DNA of 29,952 nt. Source: Deltaproteobacteria bacterium (GTDB taxonomy: Bacteria > Desulfobacterota > Desulfobaccia > Desulfobaccales > Desulfobaccaceae). Shown piece after piece: positions 15,393 to 23,413 of this stretch. Numbering within the stretch: the first letter of the stretch is position 1; each line of letters opens with the position of its first letter. The notes under the pieces are model-generated. The model made no database searches. It was not told the DNA's origin and saw only the letters and a list, made by a program, of their open reading frames with translations. Made by a program: the position numbers and the translations under genes. The DNA lies in the NCBI GenBank assembly GCA_016874895.1, contig VGSX01000007.1, forward strand, positions 1 through 29,952, written 5' to 3'.

Positions 15393-16073
15393 ATGAGCAG
15401 GTTTTTCAGTCTCCACGGCCCGGGGGAGAAAAAATATATTTTCAATAGTTTTCTGGTCTTCGTGCTGGTGGTGGAAATTATCATCCTCGGGGTTACCATC
15501 ATCTGGCAGATGGACGAAGGCTGGTTCGGCGGCGAGGTAAAGGTAATCCCCTTTCCCTGGCAGGAATATCTCCTGGTCGCCTTCATCGCCCCGGTGGTCA
15601 TGATGCTGGTGTTCGGCATCATCGTCCGGGGCTTTGACCTGCTCCAGGTCCCCGGAACCGACCACGACCGACCCGGAAAAAGAATATGGCAGCGTTTCTG
15701 CCACAAATGTTCCCTGATCTCTTATATTATGGGCTTGATGGCATTGTTTGCCTTTGTTTTCGGCCTCCTGTACCCGGAGACAGTACTGGTTTATCTCCAG
15801 GGGCTTTTCTCCACTTTGGGACTATGGGGCACCTATGTGGTCATCGGCATTATGGCCCTGAGTATGCTGTACTTTCCCATCAGCCTGCTGCTGCGCTACC
15901 GGCTGGCCAAAAAAGCCATGGAATGCGAATACTTGTTGACGCTATCGGAACGTTACGGGGTCATTATTGACAAAGCCAGCGGCCGGGTCATTCCCCCGGG
16001 GGAACGTCCCGAGGCGGGCCACAGTCTGCCGCAACATCCGGACACCCCCGCTAAGCCGCAGCTCCTCTCCTAG
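15393..16073 (+). CDS. Unrecognised four-span membrane protein
   Basis: I do not recognise this 226-residue protein. It has four clear hydrophobic spans at about 16-38, 60-82, 107-126 and 137-168. A short acidic loop (MDEGWFGGEVKVIPFPW) follows span one. A basic loop between spans two and three (VPGTDHDRPGKRIWQRFCHKC) probably faces the cytoplasm. A soluble C-terminal tail of about 55 residues (KKAMECEYLLTLSERYGVIID and on) ends in a proline-rich stretch. The ATG at 15393 has AAGG 8 bases upstream. It has its own near-consensus promoter and no co-directional neighbour within 300 bases, so it is probably transcribed alone. Two nearby cysteines in the cytoplasmic loop (FCHKC) could bind a metal, but nothing else indicates function. 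Confidence 0.8.
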   Translation: MSRFFSLHGPGEKKYIFNSFLVFVLVVEIIILGVTIIWQMDEGWFGGEVKVIPFPWQEYLLVAFIAPVVMMLVFGIIVRGFDLLQVPGTDHDRPGKRIWQRFCHKCSLISYIMGLMALFAFVFGLLYPETVLVYLQGLFSTLGLWGTYVVIGIMALSMLYFPISLLLRYRLAKKAMECEYLLTLSERYGVIIDKASGRVIPPGERPEAGHSLPQHPDTPAKPQLLS

Positions 16074-16127
16074 ATCCCACCGAGCCCCCTAAGAAGCCCG
16101 TTCACAATCGCGGCCGCCGGGACCCTC

Positions 16128-16214
16128 TCAGGCGGCCAGTTTCTGGTCCAGATAGCCCCGGATGCCGGGAGTCAAGCTCCAGTAGAGGCGGTTCTTTTTC
16201 TCCCGCAAGCGTTG
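16128..16214 (-). pseudogene. Possible C-terminal remnant of a decayed gene
   Basis: On the minus strand an open stretch of 28 codons with protein-like composition ends in TGA at 16128-16130. It includes REKKNRLYWSLTPGIRGYL and a DQKLAA end. It is preceded by an in-frame TAG (16215-16217) and has no start codon or ribosome site. It looks like the tail of a lost gene, but its parent family is not recognised. The rest of 16074-16313 shows nothing. Confidence 0.3.
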
Positions 16215-16313
16215 CTAGGCTGTCAGGATAAGGCGGATAAGACTGCAGTTCTACCTTCTTGCCCGAGTTAAACCCGGGCAGGAGAAAAAAGCTGAGGAAT
16301 GACCGCTAACCTG

Positions 16314-18566
16314 TTATTTCTCAGTAAGGGTGGAGGTGCCGTCCCAATCCGGCGCGGGCGGTTGTTGGGCCAGGTTGGCTGTGCGTTGGAAAAGCAGTGT
16401 GGCGGGGCCGTCCTCGGGGTCCAGGCGCAGGCAGGCAGACAAATATTGTTCTGCTTCCTTCCAGCGCTGTTGGCGGAATGCCACCAAGCCGGCCTGAAAG
16501 GTTTGCAGGAGTTCGGCTTCGACGCCCTCGGGGCGGCCCTGGCCCCGTAATTCAAAAATACTCACCGGGGCCCTTTTCCCCTTGACCCGGACCCGATCCA
16601 CCTCTCGGACAATAAAGCCGTCGGGGAGCAGTTTTTGGGTGGACTCGGAGATCAAAATAGCGGTGCCGTAATACTTGGTGAGTCCCTCCAGGCGGGAGGC
16701 CAGGTTGACGTTATCGCCGATGACCGTATAGTCGAACAGGCGCTGGGACCCCATATTCCCTACGGTCATTAAGCCTGAATTGATGCCGATGCCGATCTTG
16801 AGTTCGGGCAGATTCTGAGCCCGCCAACCTTCCCAGAGCTGCTGGAGGACGGCAGTCATTTCCAGGGCCGTTTCGCAGGCACATCTGGCATGGTCCGGCA
16901 GCACTAATGGCGCGCCGTAAATAGCCATAATAGCGTCGCCGATATACTTGTCCATGGTGCCCCCGTGTTTAAAGACGATATCGGTCATGGGGTTCAGGTA
17001 GGAATGGAGTAATTCCACCAGTACTTCCGGCTCCATCTTTTCCGACAAAGTGGTAAACCCCCGGATATCGGAGAAAATCACTGTCATTTCCCGTTTTTCG
17101 CCGCCCAAATGCAGCTTTTCCGGGTGTTGCAGCATGGTGTTGACCACCTCGGGGGGAACATAATTCTGAAAGGCCGCCTTGATACGCTTGCGCTCCTTTT
17201 CCTCGGCCATAAACCGCATGTATCCCACTGCCACATAGACGCTGAAGAGACCACTCAAGGGATAGAGCATCTGGAGATAGATCTGGTGCCGGGAAAACAG
17301 ATAATAATTTATCAGAAAATAGAGCGCGATCAGATTGATGAGCAGGGCCAGGCCGAACCAGGCCCGCACCCGGGGCTGCACCCAGCACATGATGAGACTC
17401 AAGCCGATGAGGGACAACACTGCGGGGTTCCACAGACCTTTCGGGGCCCAGAGAAAATCCTGGCGCAGGATATTATCCATGATGTTGGCATGAACCTCAA
17501 CTCCCGGGAAGACGCTGGCAAACGGCGTTACCCGGATGTCATAGATGCCCACCGCAGAGGCCCCCACCAGGACAATCTTATCCCGGAAATTCTCTGGAGG
17601 AATCCTGCCCTCCACCACGTCGATAAAGGCATAGTAGGGAAAGGTTTTGGCCGGCCCACGGAAATCGATGCGGAAGCGGCCATGATCGTCCACCGGAATC
17701 CTGCGGTGGCCCAGGCGTATACCCCGAACTCCCTGATCAGACAGGGTAATCTCCAGCAGAGGGTTGTCCAGGAAACGTTGCAGTATAGAGAGGGACAGGG
17801 GAGCGTAGATGTCCTTTCGATAAGTAATAGCCAGGGGCAGGGTGCGGATGGAGCCGTCAGGGTCCGGGATGGCGTTGAAATAACCGCTATCGCAGGCAGC
17901 CCCGGAGAGCAGCGGCAGGTTTATCTCCACCCCCCTCGCTGCCAGGAGGAAGGCAGGAGAGCTCTGCGCCGAAGTCCAGCGGACCAGATCATAGGTTGAT
18001 GATTTAATATTGTCGGGGGAGATCTCGAGAGAAAAATACTCAGGCCCGGCCTGGAGAAGTTCCAGACCCTGGAAATAATAGCCGAGGACCACATTCCCGC
18101 ATTGTCCGAACTTTTCGGCCAGCTCGCCGTCAGGATCAACCTGCCGGCCTTCTTGCCGGACCCACTTTTCCAGGGCCGGAAAACTCCACTGGCGCCGCGC
18201 CATTTCCTGCTGCAGCCGGGATAACAAGGCGGCGCCAGCCTCCTCCTGCTTTTCGGCAAAGATAATATCAAAGCCGATAACCTTGGCCCCGGCCTGGTGC
18301 AGCACCTCCACGGCCCGGTTGATCTCCCGCCGGGACCAGGGCCAGCGTCCGATGGCCTTGATGCTCTCATCGTCAATGGCCACGATCACCACCTCCGGCC
18401 CCGGCGGCTTGGGTCCCCGGAGGTGGAACATTAGATCATAGAACCTCATCTCCAGATTATGGACAAAATTAAAATCTGCCGCCAGGAACAGGAGGTGAAC
18501 CGCGATAATCATCAGAGTGACGGTGAGATAGGTAACTCGGAAGGTTCTTTTAAAAAACGTTTTCAT
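16314..18566 (-). CDS. CHASE2-domain adenylate cyclase (class III)
   Basis: This is a membrane-bound class III nucleotide cyclase with an extracytoplasmic CHASE2 sensor. An N-terminal span (about 11-30) leads to CHASE2 (about 40-385; VIVAIDDESIKAIGRWPWSRR and DKIVLVGASAVGIYD are typical). Three spans follow at about 388-465, then the cyclase domain (about 490-670) and a C-terminal TPR-like helical unit (about 690-735). The metal-binding D500 (FSDIRG) and D544 (YIGD) are present. K540 and D612 (FDYTVIGD) select ATP rather than GTP, and N621/R625 complete the site, so cAMP is the expected product. The ATG at 18566 has no clear ribosome site. It is divergent from a calcineurin-like phosphoesterase of the cAMP phosphodiesterase type. 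The input signal is unknown. Confidence 0.93.
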   Translation of the reverse strand: MKTFFKRTFRVTYLTVTLMIIAVHLLFLAADFNFVHNLEMRFYDLMFHLRGPKPPGPEVVIVAIDDESIKAIGRWPWSRREINRAVEVLHQAGAKVIGFDIIFAEKQEEAGAALLSRLQQEMARRQWSFPALEKWVRQEGRQVDPDGELAEKFGQCGNVVLGYYFQGLELLQAGPEYFSLEISPDNIKSSTYDLVRWTSAQSSPAFLLAARGVEINLPLLSGAACDSGYFNAIPDPDGSIRTLPLAITYRKDIYAPLSLSILQRFLDNPLLEITLSDQGVRGIRLGHRRIPVDDHGRFRIDFRGPAKTFPYYAFIDVVEGRIPPENFRDKIVLVGASAVGIYDIRVTPFASVFPGVEVHANIMDNILRQDFLWAPKGLWNPAVLSLIGLSLIMCWVQPRVRAWFGLALLINLIALYFLINYYLFSRHQIYLQMLYPLSGLFSVYVAVGYMRFMAEEKERKRIKAAFQNYVPPEVVNTMLQHPEKLHLGGEKREMTVIFSDIRGFTTLSEKMEPEVLVELLHSYLNPMTDIVFKHGGTMDKYIGDAIMAIYGAPLVLPDHARCACETALEMTAVLQQLWEGWRAQNLPELKIGIGINSGLMTVGNMGSQRLFDYTVIGDNVNLASRLEGLTKYYGTAILISESTQKLLPDGFIVREVDRVRVKGKRAPVSIFELRGQGRPEGVEAELLQTFQAGLVAFRQQRWKEAEQYLSACLRLDPEDGPATLLFQRTANLAQQPPAPDWDGTSTLTEK

Positions 18567-18906
18567 AATAATATCAAAGGGATTCAGGTTTCAGCCCAGA
18601 AAGGTCTTAATTCAACTTATCGAAACCGCCTGAAAAAAGCCGTGTTATTCCAACTCGTACCATTTATTCTGTTAGCTGACGGCTGCAAACTGACCGATGA
18701 ATGGTTACCAGAATTTTATACCGAATGGCAAAGGATAGAAAGACCAGCGCCTCATTTCATGCGAATTTTTTGAAATCCAGAGATCATGCCGGTTGCCGGG
18801 AGTAAACCCAAGGATGATGGCTGCCCCGGAAATCTTATTTCCCTTTTTACGGCCTCCGGATTATAATGTAAAAAAATATCAGCTCGGTTGCGGACAGGGG
18901 GACAGC
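18567..18906. other. Divergent intergenic region, cyclase / phosphoesterase
   Basis: No convincing gene lies here. A TATAAT at 18862-18867 could serve the phosphoesterase, but its -35 (TTCCCT) is poor. Loosely 7-base-spaced GCTGACG GCTGCAA ACTGACC units occur near 18675-18695. No clear promoter for the cyclase was found. Confidence 0.4.
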
Positions 18907-19794
18907 ATGGCGACTCGCCGTCAGTTTTTGCAGCTCCTGGGCTTAGGCCTGACCGCCGGTGCCGCAGGGTTTCAGGTCGCAGCGCCACCGGCTTTTGTCT
19001 CACCTTTTCGGGAATCTTCCCTGGGAACATTAAAAATCGCCCTGCTGGCCGATTCCCACCTGCCCGAGGACGGCGGGGAATGCGGCCCGGCCCGCCAATT
19101 AGCCGCGGCCGTGGCGGAAATCAATGCCCTGTGCCCGCCTGCGGACCTGGTATTTGTGGCCGGCGACCTCACCGCTGACGGCACTGCCGGGGCGCTCTCT
19201 TTAGGAAAGCAAATACTGGCGGCTTTGCAGACGCCGGTGTGGGTCCTCCCCGGAGAACAGGATTTTCTGTCTGGATCATCCTCACTGTGGGAGGGATTTT
19301 TCGGGGCCGACAGGTTTTCCTTCACGCATCAGGGGGTGCATTTTGTGGGTTTCACCCCCACTATCCACAACCCGGCGGATTCCGCTCACGTGTTTCACCT
19401 TACCCCGGCCCTGCATGGCTGGCTGGCCCGGGAACTGCGCCAGAGTGCCCCTGAGACACCGCTGTGCCTCATCTCCCACGCCCCGCCCTATCGCCTCTTT
19501 CAACCCTGGGACTGGTGGACCGAAGGGGCCGAAGCCTTATACGAGCTCCTGGCCCAGCGGCGGGAGGTTTTCCTGCTGCACGGGCACGTGCATCAGAATA
19601 TCACCCTGCACCACCAGAACCTGATCTTCCAGGGATTGCGGGCCACGGCCTGGCCGCTCCCGGATGTGCGGCTGGGATGCACCACCGGCCGTCCCTCCCC
19701 GGAGGGAACCGGCAGAATCGGCTGCGGCTGGATGCTCTTGACCATCAACGCCTCCGGCACCGGGATTCTCACTGACCAGGTCTGGGGGGTGTGA
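18907..19794 (+). CDS. Tat-exported calcineurin-like phosphoesterase with altered GNHD motif
   Basis: The 295-residue protein belongs to the metallophosphoesterase superfamily, closest in wording to CpdA/GpdQ-type enzymes. The N-terminus MATRRQFLQLLG with a hydrophobic stretch to about residue 30 is a twin-arginine signal. Metal motifs are D49-S-H51, G86-D87 (FVAGDLTADG), H191 (ISHAPP) and H225-G-H227-V-H229. The third motif, normally G-N-H-D/E, reads G116-E-Q-D119, so the bridging asparagine ligand and the catalytic histidine are both replaced. Activity may be reduced or changed. I start at ATG 18907, with a GGGGG run 5-6 bases upstream; an in-frame ATG at 18793 would bury the signal peptide. 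Its place opposite an adenylate cyclase suggests cyclic-nucleotide chemistry, but a periplasmic location argues against direct turnover of cytoplasmic cAMP. Confidence 0.85.
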   Translation: MATRRQFLQLLGLGLTAGAAGFQVAAPPAFVSPFRESSLGTLKIALLADSHLPEDGGECGPARQLAAAVAEINALCPPADLVFVAGDLTADGTAGALSLGKQILAALQTPVWVLPGEQDFLSGSSSLWEGFFGADRFSFTHQGVHFVGFTPTIHNPADSAHVFHLTPALHGWLARELRQSAPETPLCLISHAPPYRLFQPWDWWTEGAEALYELLAQRREVFLLHGHVHQNITLHHQNLIFQGLRATAWPLPDVRLGCTTGRPSPEGTGRIGCGWMLLTINASGTGILTDQVWGV

Positions 19795-19823
19795 CCTGAA
19801 CTCCACATTTCTGAAACGTCCAG

Positions 19824-19853
19824 GCAGCCCAGGCTAGAAAGCTTGTGCCACCG
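19824..19853. repeat. Degenerate inverted copy of the REP/BIME-like arm
   Basis: The complement of this stretch begins GCGGTGGCACAAGCTTTCT and continues AGCCTGGGC, matching CGGTGGCACAGGCTTCCAGCC at 15199 with a few changes. It lies just upstream of the hisA -35 box. Confidence 0.55.
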
Positions 19854-19857
19854 CATC

Positions 19858-19886
19858 TTGCCAACTTAAATATAATAATTTATAAT
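19858..19886 (+). promoter_or_regulatory. Sigma-70 promoter for hisA
   Basis: TTGCCA (19858-19863), a 17-base spacer and a perfect TATAAT (19881-19886) sit in an AT-rich stretch. A second TATAAT at 19871-19876 has no good -35. The start would be near 19893, about 50 bases before hisA. Confidence 0.65.
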
Positions 19887-19943
19887 AATTAATTTAATTA
19901 GCTAACCATTCCGCTAACAGCCTTTAAGTTCAAGGAAAAACTG

Positions 19944-20687
19944 ATGCTTGTCATTCCGGCCATCGATATTAAAAACGGCAGGTGCGTCCGCCTCCGCCAG
20001 GGAGTGAAGGACCAGGAGACCGTTTATGGCGACGATCCCGGGGCCATGGCCCGGCGCTGGCAGGCCCAGGGAGCCCAGTGGCTGCACGTGGTGGATCTTG
20101 ACGGGGCCTTTGAGAAAAAGCCGGTTAACGTGGCCGCCGTTGCCAGTATCCGCCAGAATCTGACTATTCCCATGCAGTTGGGCGGGGGGCTGCGCACCCT
20201 GGAGGATATGGCCCAATATATCTCCCTGGGGGTTGACCGCCTCATTTTAGGAACCGCGGTTCTCAAGGACCGTGAGGTTACCATGCAGGCCTTAAAACGT
20301 TTCCCCGGCCGGATCGCCATTGCCCTGGATGCCCGGGACGGCAGACTGGCCGCGGAGGGTTGGGTGGAAACCACCGACCGGGACGCGCTGGAGGTGGCCC
20401 AGGCTCTGGCCCCCCTGGGACCTGCGGCTTTCATCTATACGGATATTTTCCGGGACGGCATGCAGACCGGCCCCAACATCGCGGCCACCCGCCGCCTGGC
20501 CCAGGCCGTGCCCACCCCGGTGATCGCCTCCGGGGGAGTCAACACTATCAAGGATATCCAGGATCTTATCCCCTTGACGGAAGATGGGGTCATCGGCGTG
20601 ATTACTGGAAAGGCCCTCTATGCCGGGACCCTGAATTTTCAGGAGGCCCTGCAGTTAACGTCCGGTTCTCGACCGAATAACCGATAA
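19944..20687 (+). CDS. hisA: HisA, phosphoribosylformimino-AICAR-phosphate isomerase
   Basis: HisA is the TIM-barrel isomerase that converts ProFAR to PRFAR in histidine synthesis. The 247-residue protein has the family length and both catalytic aspartates: D8 in MLVIPAIDI and D129 in ALDARDG. The two phosphate loops (LGGGLRT near 79-85, and ASGGVNT with VITGKALY near the end) are intact. FIYTDIFRDGMQTGPN is typical HisA wording and separates it from HisF. AAGGAA lies 8 bases upstream of ATG 19944. No other his gene is beside it, so the pathway genes are scattered. It heads a plus-strand run into the radical SAM gene 23 bases later. Confidence 0.96.
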   Translation: MLVIPAIDIKNGRCVRLRQGVKDQETVYGDDPGAMARRWQAQGAQWLHVVDLDGAFEKKPVNVAAVASIRQNLTIPMQLGGGLRTLEDMAQYISLGVDRLILGTAVLKDREVTMQALKRFPGRIAIALDARDGRLAAEGWVETTDRDALEVAQALAPLGPAAFIYTDIFRDGMQTGPNIAATRRLAQAVPTPVIASGGVNTIKDIQDLIPLTEDGVIGVITGKALYAGTLNFQEALQLTSGSRPNNR

Positions 20688-20710
20688 GGCGCCCTGGAAC
20701 CCCGTTAAAA

Positions 20711-23275
20711 ATGGCCAGGATATTTCTGGCGGCTGTAGACCGAAAATACCATACCTTGAAATCTGCCCAAACACAATCTCGCCTCTTGGAGATTCTCCCT
20801 TTGGTCCAAAAACCGGGGAGATATCTGGGCGCCGAGATCAACGCGGTTTATAAAGACCTCAGGGACCTCAGACTGCGGGTGGCCCTGTTATTCCCTGATC
20901 TTTATGAAATCGGCATGTCCCACCTGGGCCTGGAGTTGCTCTATCGCATCCTCAACCAGCGGGATGAGATCTGGGCCGAACGCGCTTATGCCCCGGCCCC
21001 GGATCTGGAAAGGCTCCTGCGGGACCGGCAACTGCCCCTCACCAGTCTGGAATCCGGCACTCCCCTGCACGCCTTTGATTTAGTGGGAGTAAGTTTACAG
21101 TACGAACTGGGCTACACCAACCTCCTTACCATGCTGGAGCTGGGCGGCATCACCCGGCTGGCTGCCTCCCGCCGACCGGACGAACCGGTGGTCATTGCCG
21201 GGGGGCCCGCCTGTGTCAACCCGGAACCGGTGGCTCCTTTTTTTGATGCCCTGGTCATCGGCGACGGCGAGGAAGTAATTCTGCAGATCGCCGACCTGGT
21301 GCAGGAGTGGCGTGCTACCGGCGGCAGCCGGAAGGAACTGTTCCGGGCCCTGGAGGAAATCGAGGGAGTCTATGTCCCGGCCCTCTTCAAGATGAGCTTC
21401 GATGCAGCCGGGATGCTCCGGGAGATCCTTCCCTTGGGCCGGCGTCAGCGCATCCGCCGCCGGGTAATCAGCGAACTGGCGGCCCCTCCCCTCAGCCCCG
21501 GACCCCTGGTGCCCCTGGTGCAGATCGTTCACGACCGCCTGAATGTGGAAATCTCCCGGGGCTGCACCCGGGGCTGCCGCTTCTGCCAGGCGGGCATGAC
21601 ATATCGACCGGTGCGGGAGCGGGACCCCCAGTTCATCATCTCCTGGGTGGAAAAGGCCCTGGCGGCCAGTGGTTTTGAGGAAGTGTCGCTCCTGTCGCTA
21701 AGTTCCGGCGATTACGGCTGCCTGGCCCCTCTGCTCACCGAGCTGATGGATCGCCTGGAAAAACGCCGGATCGCCCTGTCTCTACCCTCCATGCGCGCCG
21801 ACACCCTCACCACCGCCCTGATGCGCCAGATCAAGCGCGTCAGGAAAACCGGCTTTACCATTGCCCCCGAGGCCGGCAGCGAGCGGCTGCGGCGGGCCAT
21901 CAACAAAAATCTCACCGAGGCCGAGATCCTCGCCAGTGTTCAGCAAGCCTTTGAACTCGGCTGGAATCTCCTCAAGATGTATTTTATGATCGGCTTCCCC
22001 ATGGAGGACCGGGATGACCTTGACGCCCTGACCGATCTCTGCCGTCAGGCCCTGGCGGTGGCCAAAAAAGTTAATCATAGGGCAAAGCTGCACGTCAGCC
22101 TTAATACCTTTATTCCCAAGCCGCACACCCCTTTTCAATGGGAAAGGCAGCTTTCCCGGCCGGAGAGCCAGGAAAGACTGCATCTGGCTAAAAATCTCCT
22201 CAAACACAAAGGCATGGAAATAAAATGGAATCCCACGGACCAGAGCTGGCTGGAGGGCGTTTTGGCCAGAGGCGATCGACGCTTGGCCCCGGTCCTGGTG
22301 GAGGCGCATCGGCTGGGCTGCCGTTTTGACGCCTGGACCGAACACGCCAGGATCGACGCCTGGCAGCAGGCCCTAACGGCCGGCAACCTCAAGGGCGATG
22401 TCTTTCTCCGGGAACGGCGACAAGAGGAAATCCTGCCCTGGGACCATATTGATGTGGGAGTAACCAAGGAATACTTACTGACGGAACGCCGCCGGGCCTG
22501 GGAGGACGCCCAAACCCCGGATTGCCGGGAGGCCGGCTGCCTGGATTGCGGGGTCTGCGACTGGCTTAAGGTACAACCCCGGACCTGTACTCCGAGCGTT
22601 GATTGCCATACCGGTCCGCCCCCTGCCCCCCCCTACCCTGCCAGCCCCAGCCGATATCGCCTGCATTACGCCAAACTCGAGGCGGCCAGGTGGTTGAGCC
22701 ACCTGGAATTCATGAACGTTTTTTACCGGAGTCTGCGCCGTTCCGGTCTGACCCTCAATTTTTCCCAGGGCTACCATCCCCTGCCCCAGGTGTCCTTCCA
22801 TGGAGCGCTGCCGGTGGGGGTGGAAAGTGTGGCTGAGACCCTGGATATCGAATTACTGCAAGCCCTGCCGGAGGGAGAGGTGGCCGCCCGCCTCAACCAG
22901 GTGTTGCCGGAAGGTTTGAAGATTCTCACAGCCGCAAATGTTACCGGGTCCAGGTCTGCCCCCAAACCTGACCGGGTCGTCTACGCCGTGCAGAGCCCGG
23001 AGGCCTTATTCTCCGAGGAGAAACTGACTGATTTTCTCAATGCAACCGAGTTTTTTGCCCTGCGCCAAAAACCCAAGGAAACCAAGCGCATTGACATCCG
23101 GCCGCTGGTGGCCGCCATCCACCGACACGATGCCCGGAGCCTGGAAATTGTGATCGCTATCAGAGAAAGGGATAACCTGAAAATCAGCGCCCTGATCAAG
23201 GCAATTTTCGATCTACCGGAAACGGCAGCATTACAGCTTGAGATATTGAAACGAAAAAGCTATTCTAATCATTAG
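20711..23275 (+). CDS. Radical SAM protein fused to DUF2344 domain
   Basis: The 854-residue protein joins two units usually called TIGR03960 (radical SAM) and TIGR03936/DUF2344. An N-terminal B12-binding-like region (about 35-200; VALLFPDLYEIGMSHLGLELLY, GGPACVNPEP, IGDGEE) precedes the radical SAM barrel with C285-x3-C289-x2-C292. Later come LPSMRADTL, TIAPEAGSERLRRAINKN and MYFMIGFPMED. A cysteine cluster C605-x4-C610-x2-C613-x2-C616 lies before the C-terminal DUF2344 domain (about 645-854; RLHYAKLEAARWLSHLEFM, FSQGYHPLPQVSF). The reaction is unknown; the family is often next to RNase E/G, as here. ATG 20711 has no clear ribosome site; an in-frame TTG at 20756 is possible, since homologues tend to begin near the LLEILPLVQKPGRYLG segment. 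Confidence 0.9.
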   Translation: MARIFLAAVDRKYHTLKSAQTQSRLLEILPLVQKPGRYLGAEINAVYKDLRDLRLRVALLFPDLYEIGMSHLGLELLYRILNQRDEIWAERAYAPAPDLERLLRDRQLPLTSLESGTPLHAFDLVGVSLQYELGYTNLLTMLELGGITRLAASRRPDEPVVIAGGPACVNPEPVAPFFDALVIGDGEEVILQIADLVQEWRATGGSRKELFRALEEIEGVYVPALFKMSFDAAGMLREILPLGRRQRIRRRVISELAAPPLSPGPLVPLVQIVHDRLNVEISRGCTRGCRFCQAGMTYRPVRERDPQFIISWVEKALAASGFEEVSLLSLSSGDYGCLAPLLTELMDRLEKRRIALSLPSMRADTLTTALMRQIKRVRKTGFTIAPEAGSERLRRAINKNLTEAEILASVQQAFELGWNLLKMYFMIGFPMEDRDDLDALTDLCRQALAVAKKVNHRAKLHVSLNTFIPKPHTPFQWERQLSRPESQERLHLAKNLLKHKGMEIKWNPTDQSWLEGVLARGDRRLAPVLVEAHRLGCRFDAWTEHARIDAWQQALTAGNLKGDVFLRERRQEEILPWDHIDVGVTKEYLLTERRRAWEDAQTPDCREAGCLDCGVCDWLKVQPRTCTPSVDCHTGPPPAPPYPASPSRYRLHYAKLEAARWLSHLEFMNVFYRSLRRSGLTLNFSQGYHPLPQVSFHGALPVGVESVAETLDIELLQALPEGEVAARLNQVLPEGLKILTAANVTGSRSAPKPDRVVYAVQSPEALFSEEKLTDFLNATEFFALRQKPKETKRIDIRPLVAAIHRHDARSLEIVIAIRERDNLKISALIKAIFDLPETAALQLEILKRKSYSNH

Positions 23276-23332
23276 CTCATTGTGAAATCCGGATTTTTTT
23301 AAAAGGTGGCCAAACACAGCCTGGCGGGATAT

Positions 23333-23361
23333 CTGGTTCCCAAGTTCAACTTGGGAACCAG
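23333..23361. repeat. Perfect 14-bp palindrome upstream of RNase G gene
   Basis: CTGGTTCCCAAGTT (23333-23346), one C, then AACTTGGGAACCAG (23348-23361) form a perfect 14-bp inverted repeat. In RNA it would be a very stable hairpin about 50 bases before the rng start. Similar GTTCCCAAG/CTTGGGAAC palindromes are dispersed repeats in many bacteria. Confidence 0.8.
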
Positions 23362-23365
23362 AATG

Positions 23366-23400
23366 AACCGAAAACTGAAAACTGGAAACCGACAACCCAA
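23366..23400. repeat. Period-7 tandem repeat, AACYGRA-type x5
   Basis: Five units AACCGAA, AACTGAA, AACTGGA, AACCGAC, AACCCAA lie directly after the palindrome and before rng. The monomer is the reverse complement (rotated) of GGTTTTC at 27641-27668. Confidence 0.8.
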
Positions 23401-23413
23401 AACGATATTATAT

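Noticed and set aside
16985..18000. Long plus- and minus-strand open frames inside the CHASE2 cyclase region
   Set aside because: They overlap the cyclase, whose sensor, membrane and catalytic parts are continuous and complete.
18459..18773. A 104-codon plus-strand open frame between the cyclase and the phosphoesterase
   Set aside because: Its first third is antisense to the cyclase start, it has no ribosome site, and it matches no family I recognise.
23306..23413. Upstream GTG start for RNase G
   Set aside because: The added residues are encoded by the palindrome and heptamer array, not by conserved protein sequence.
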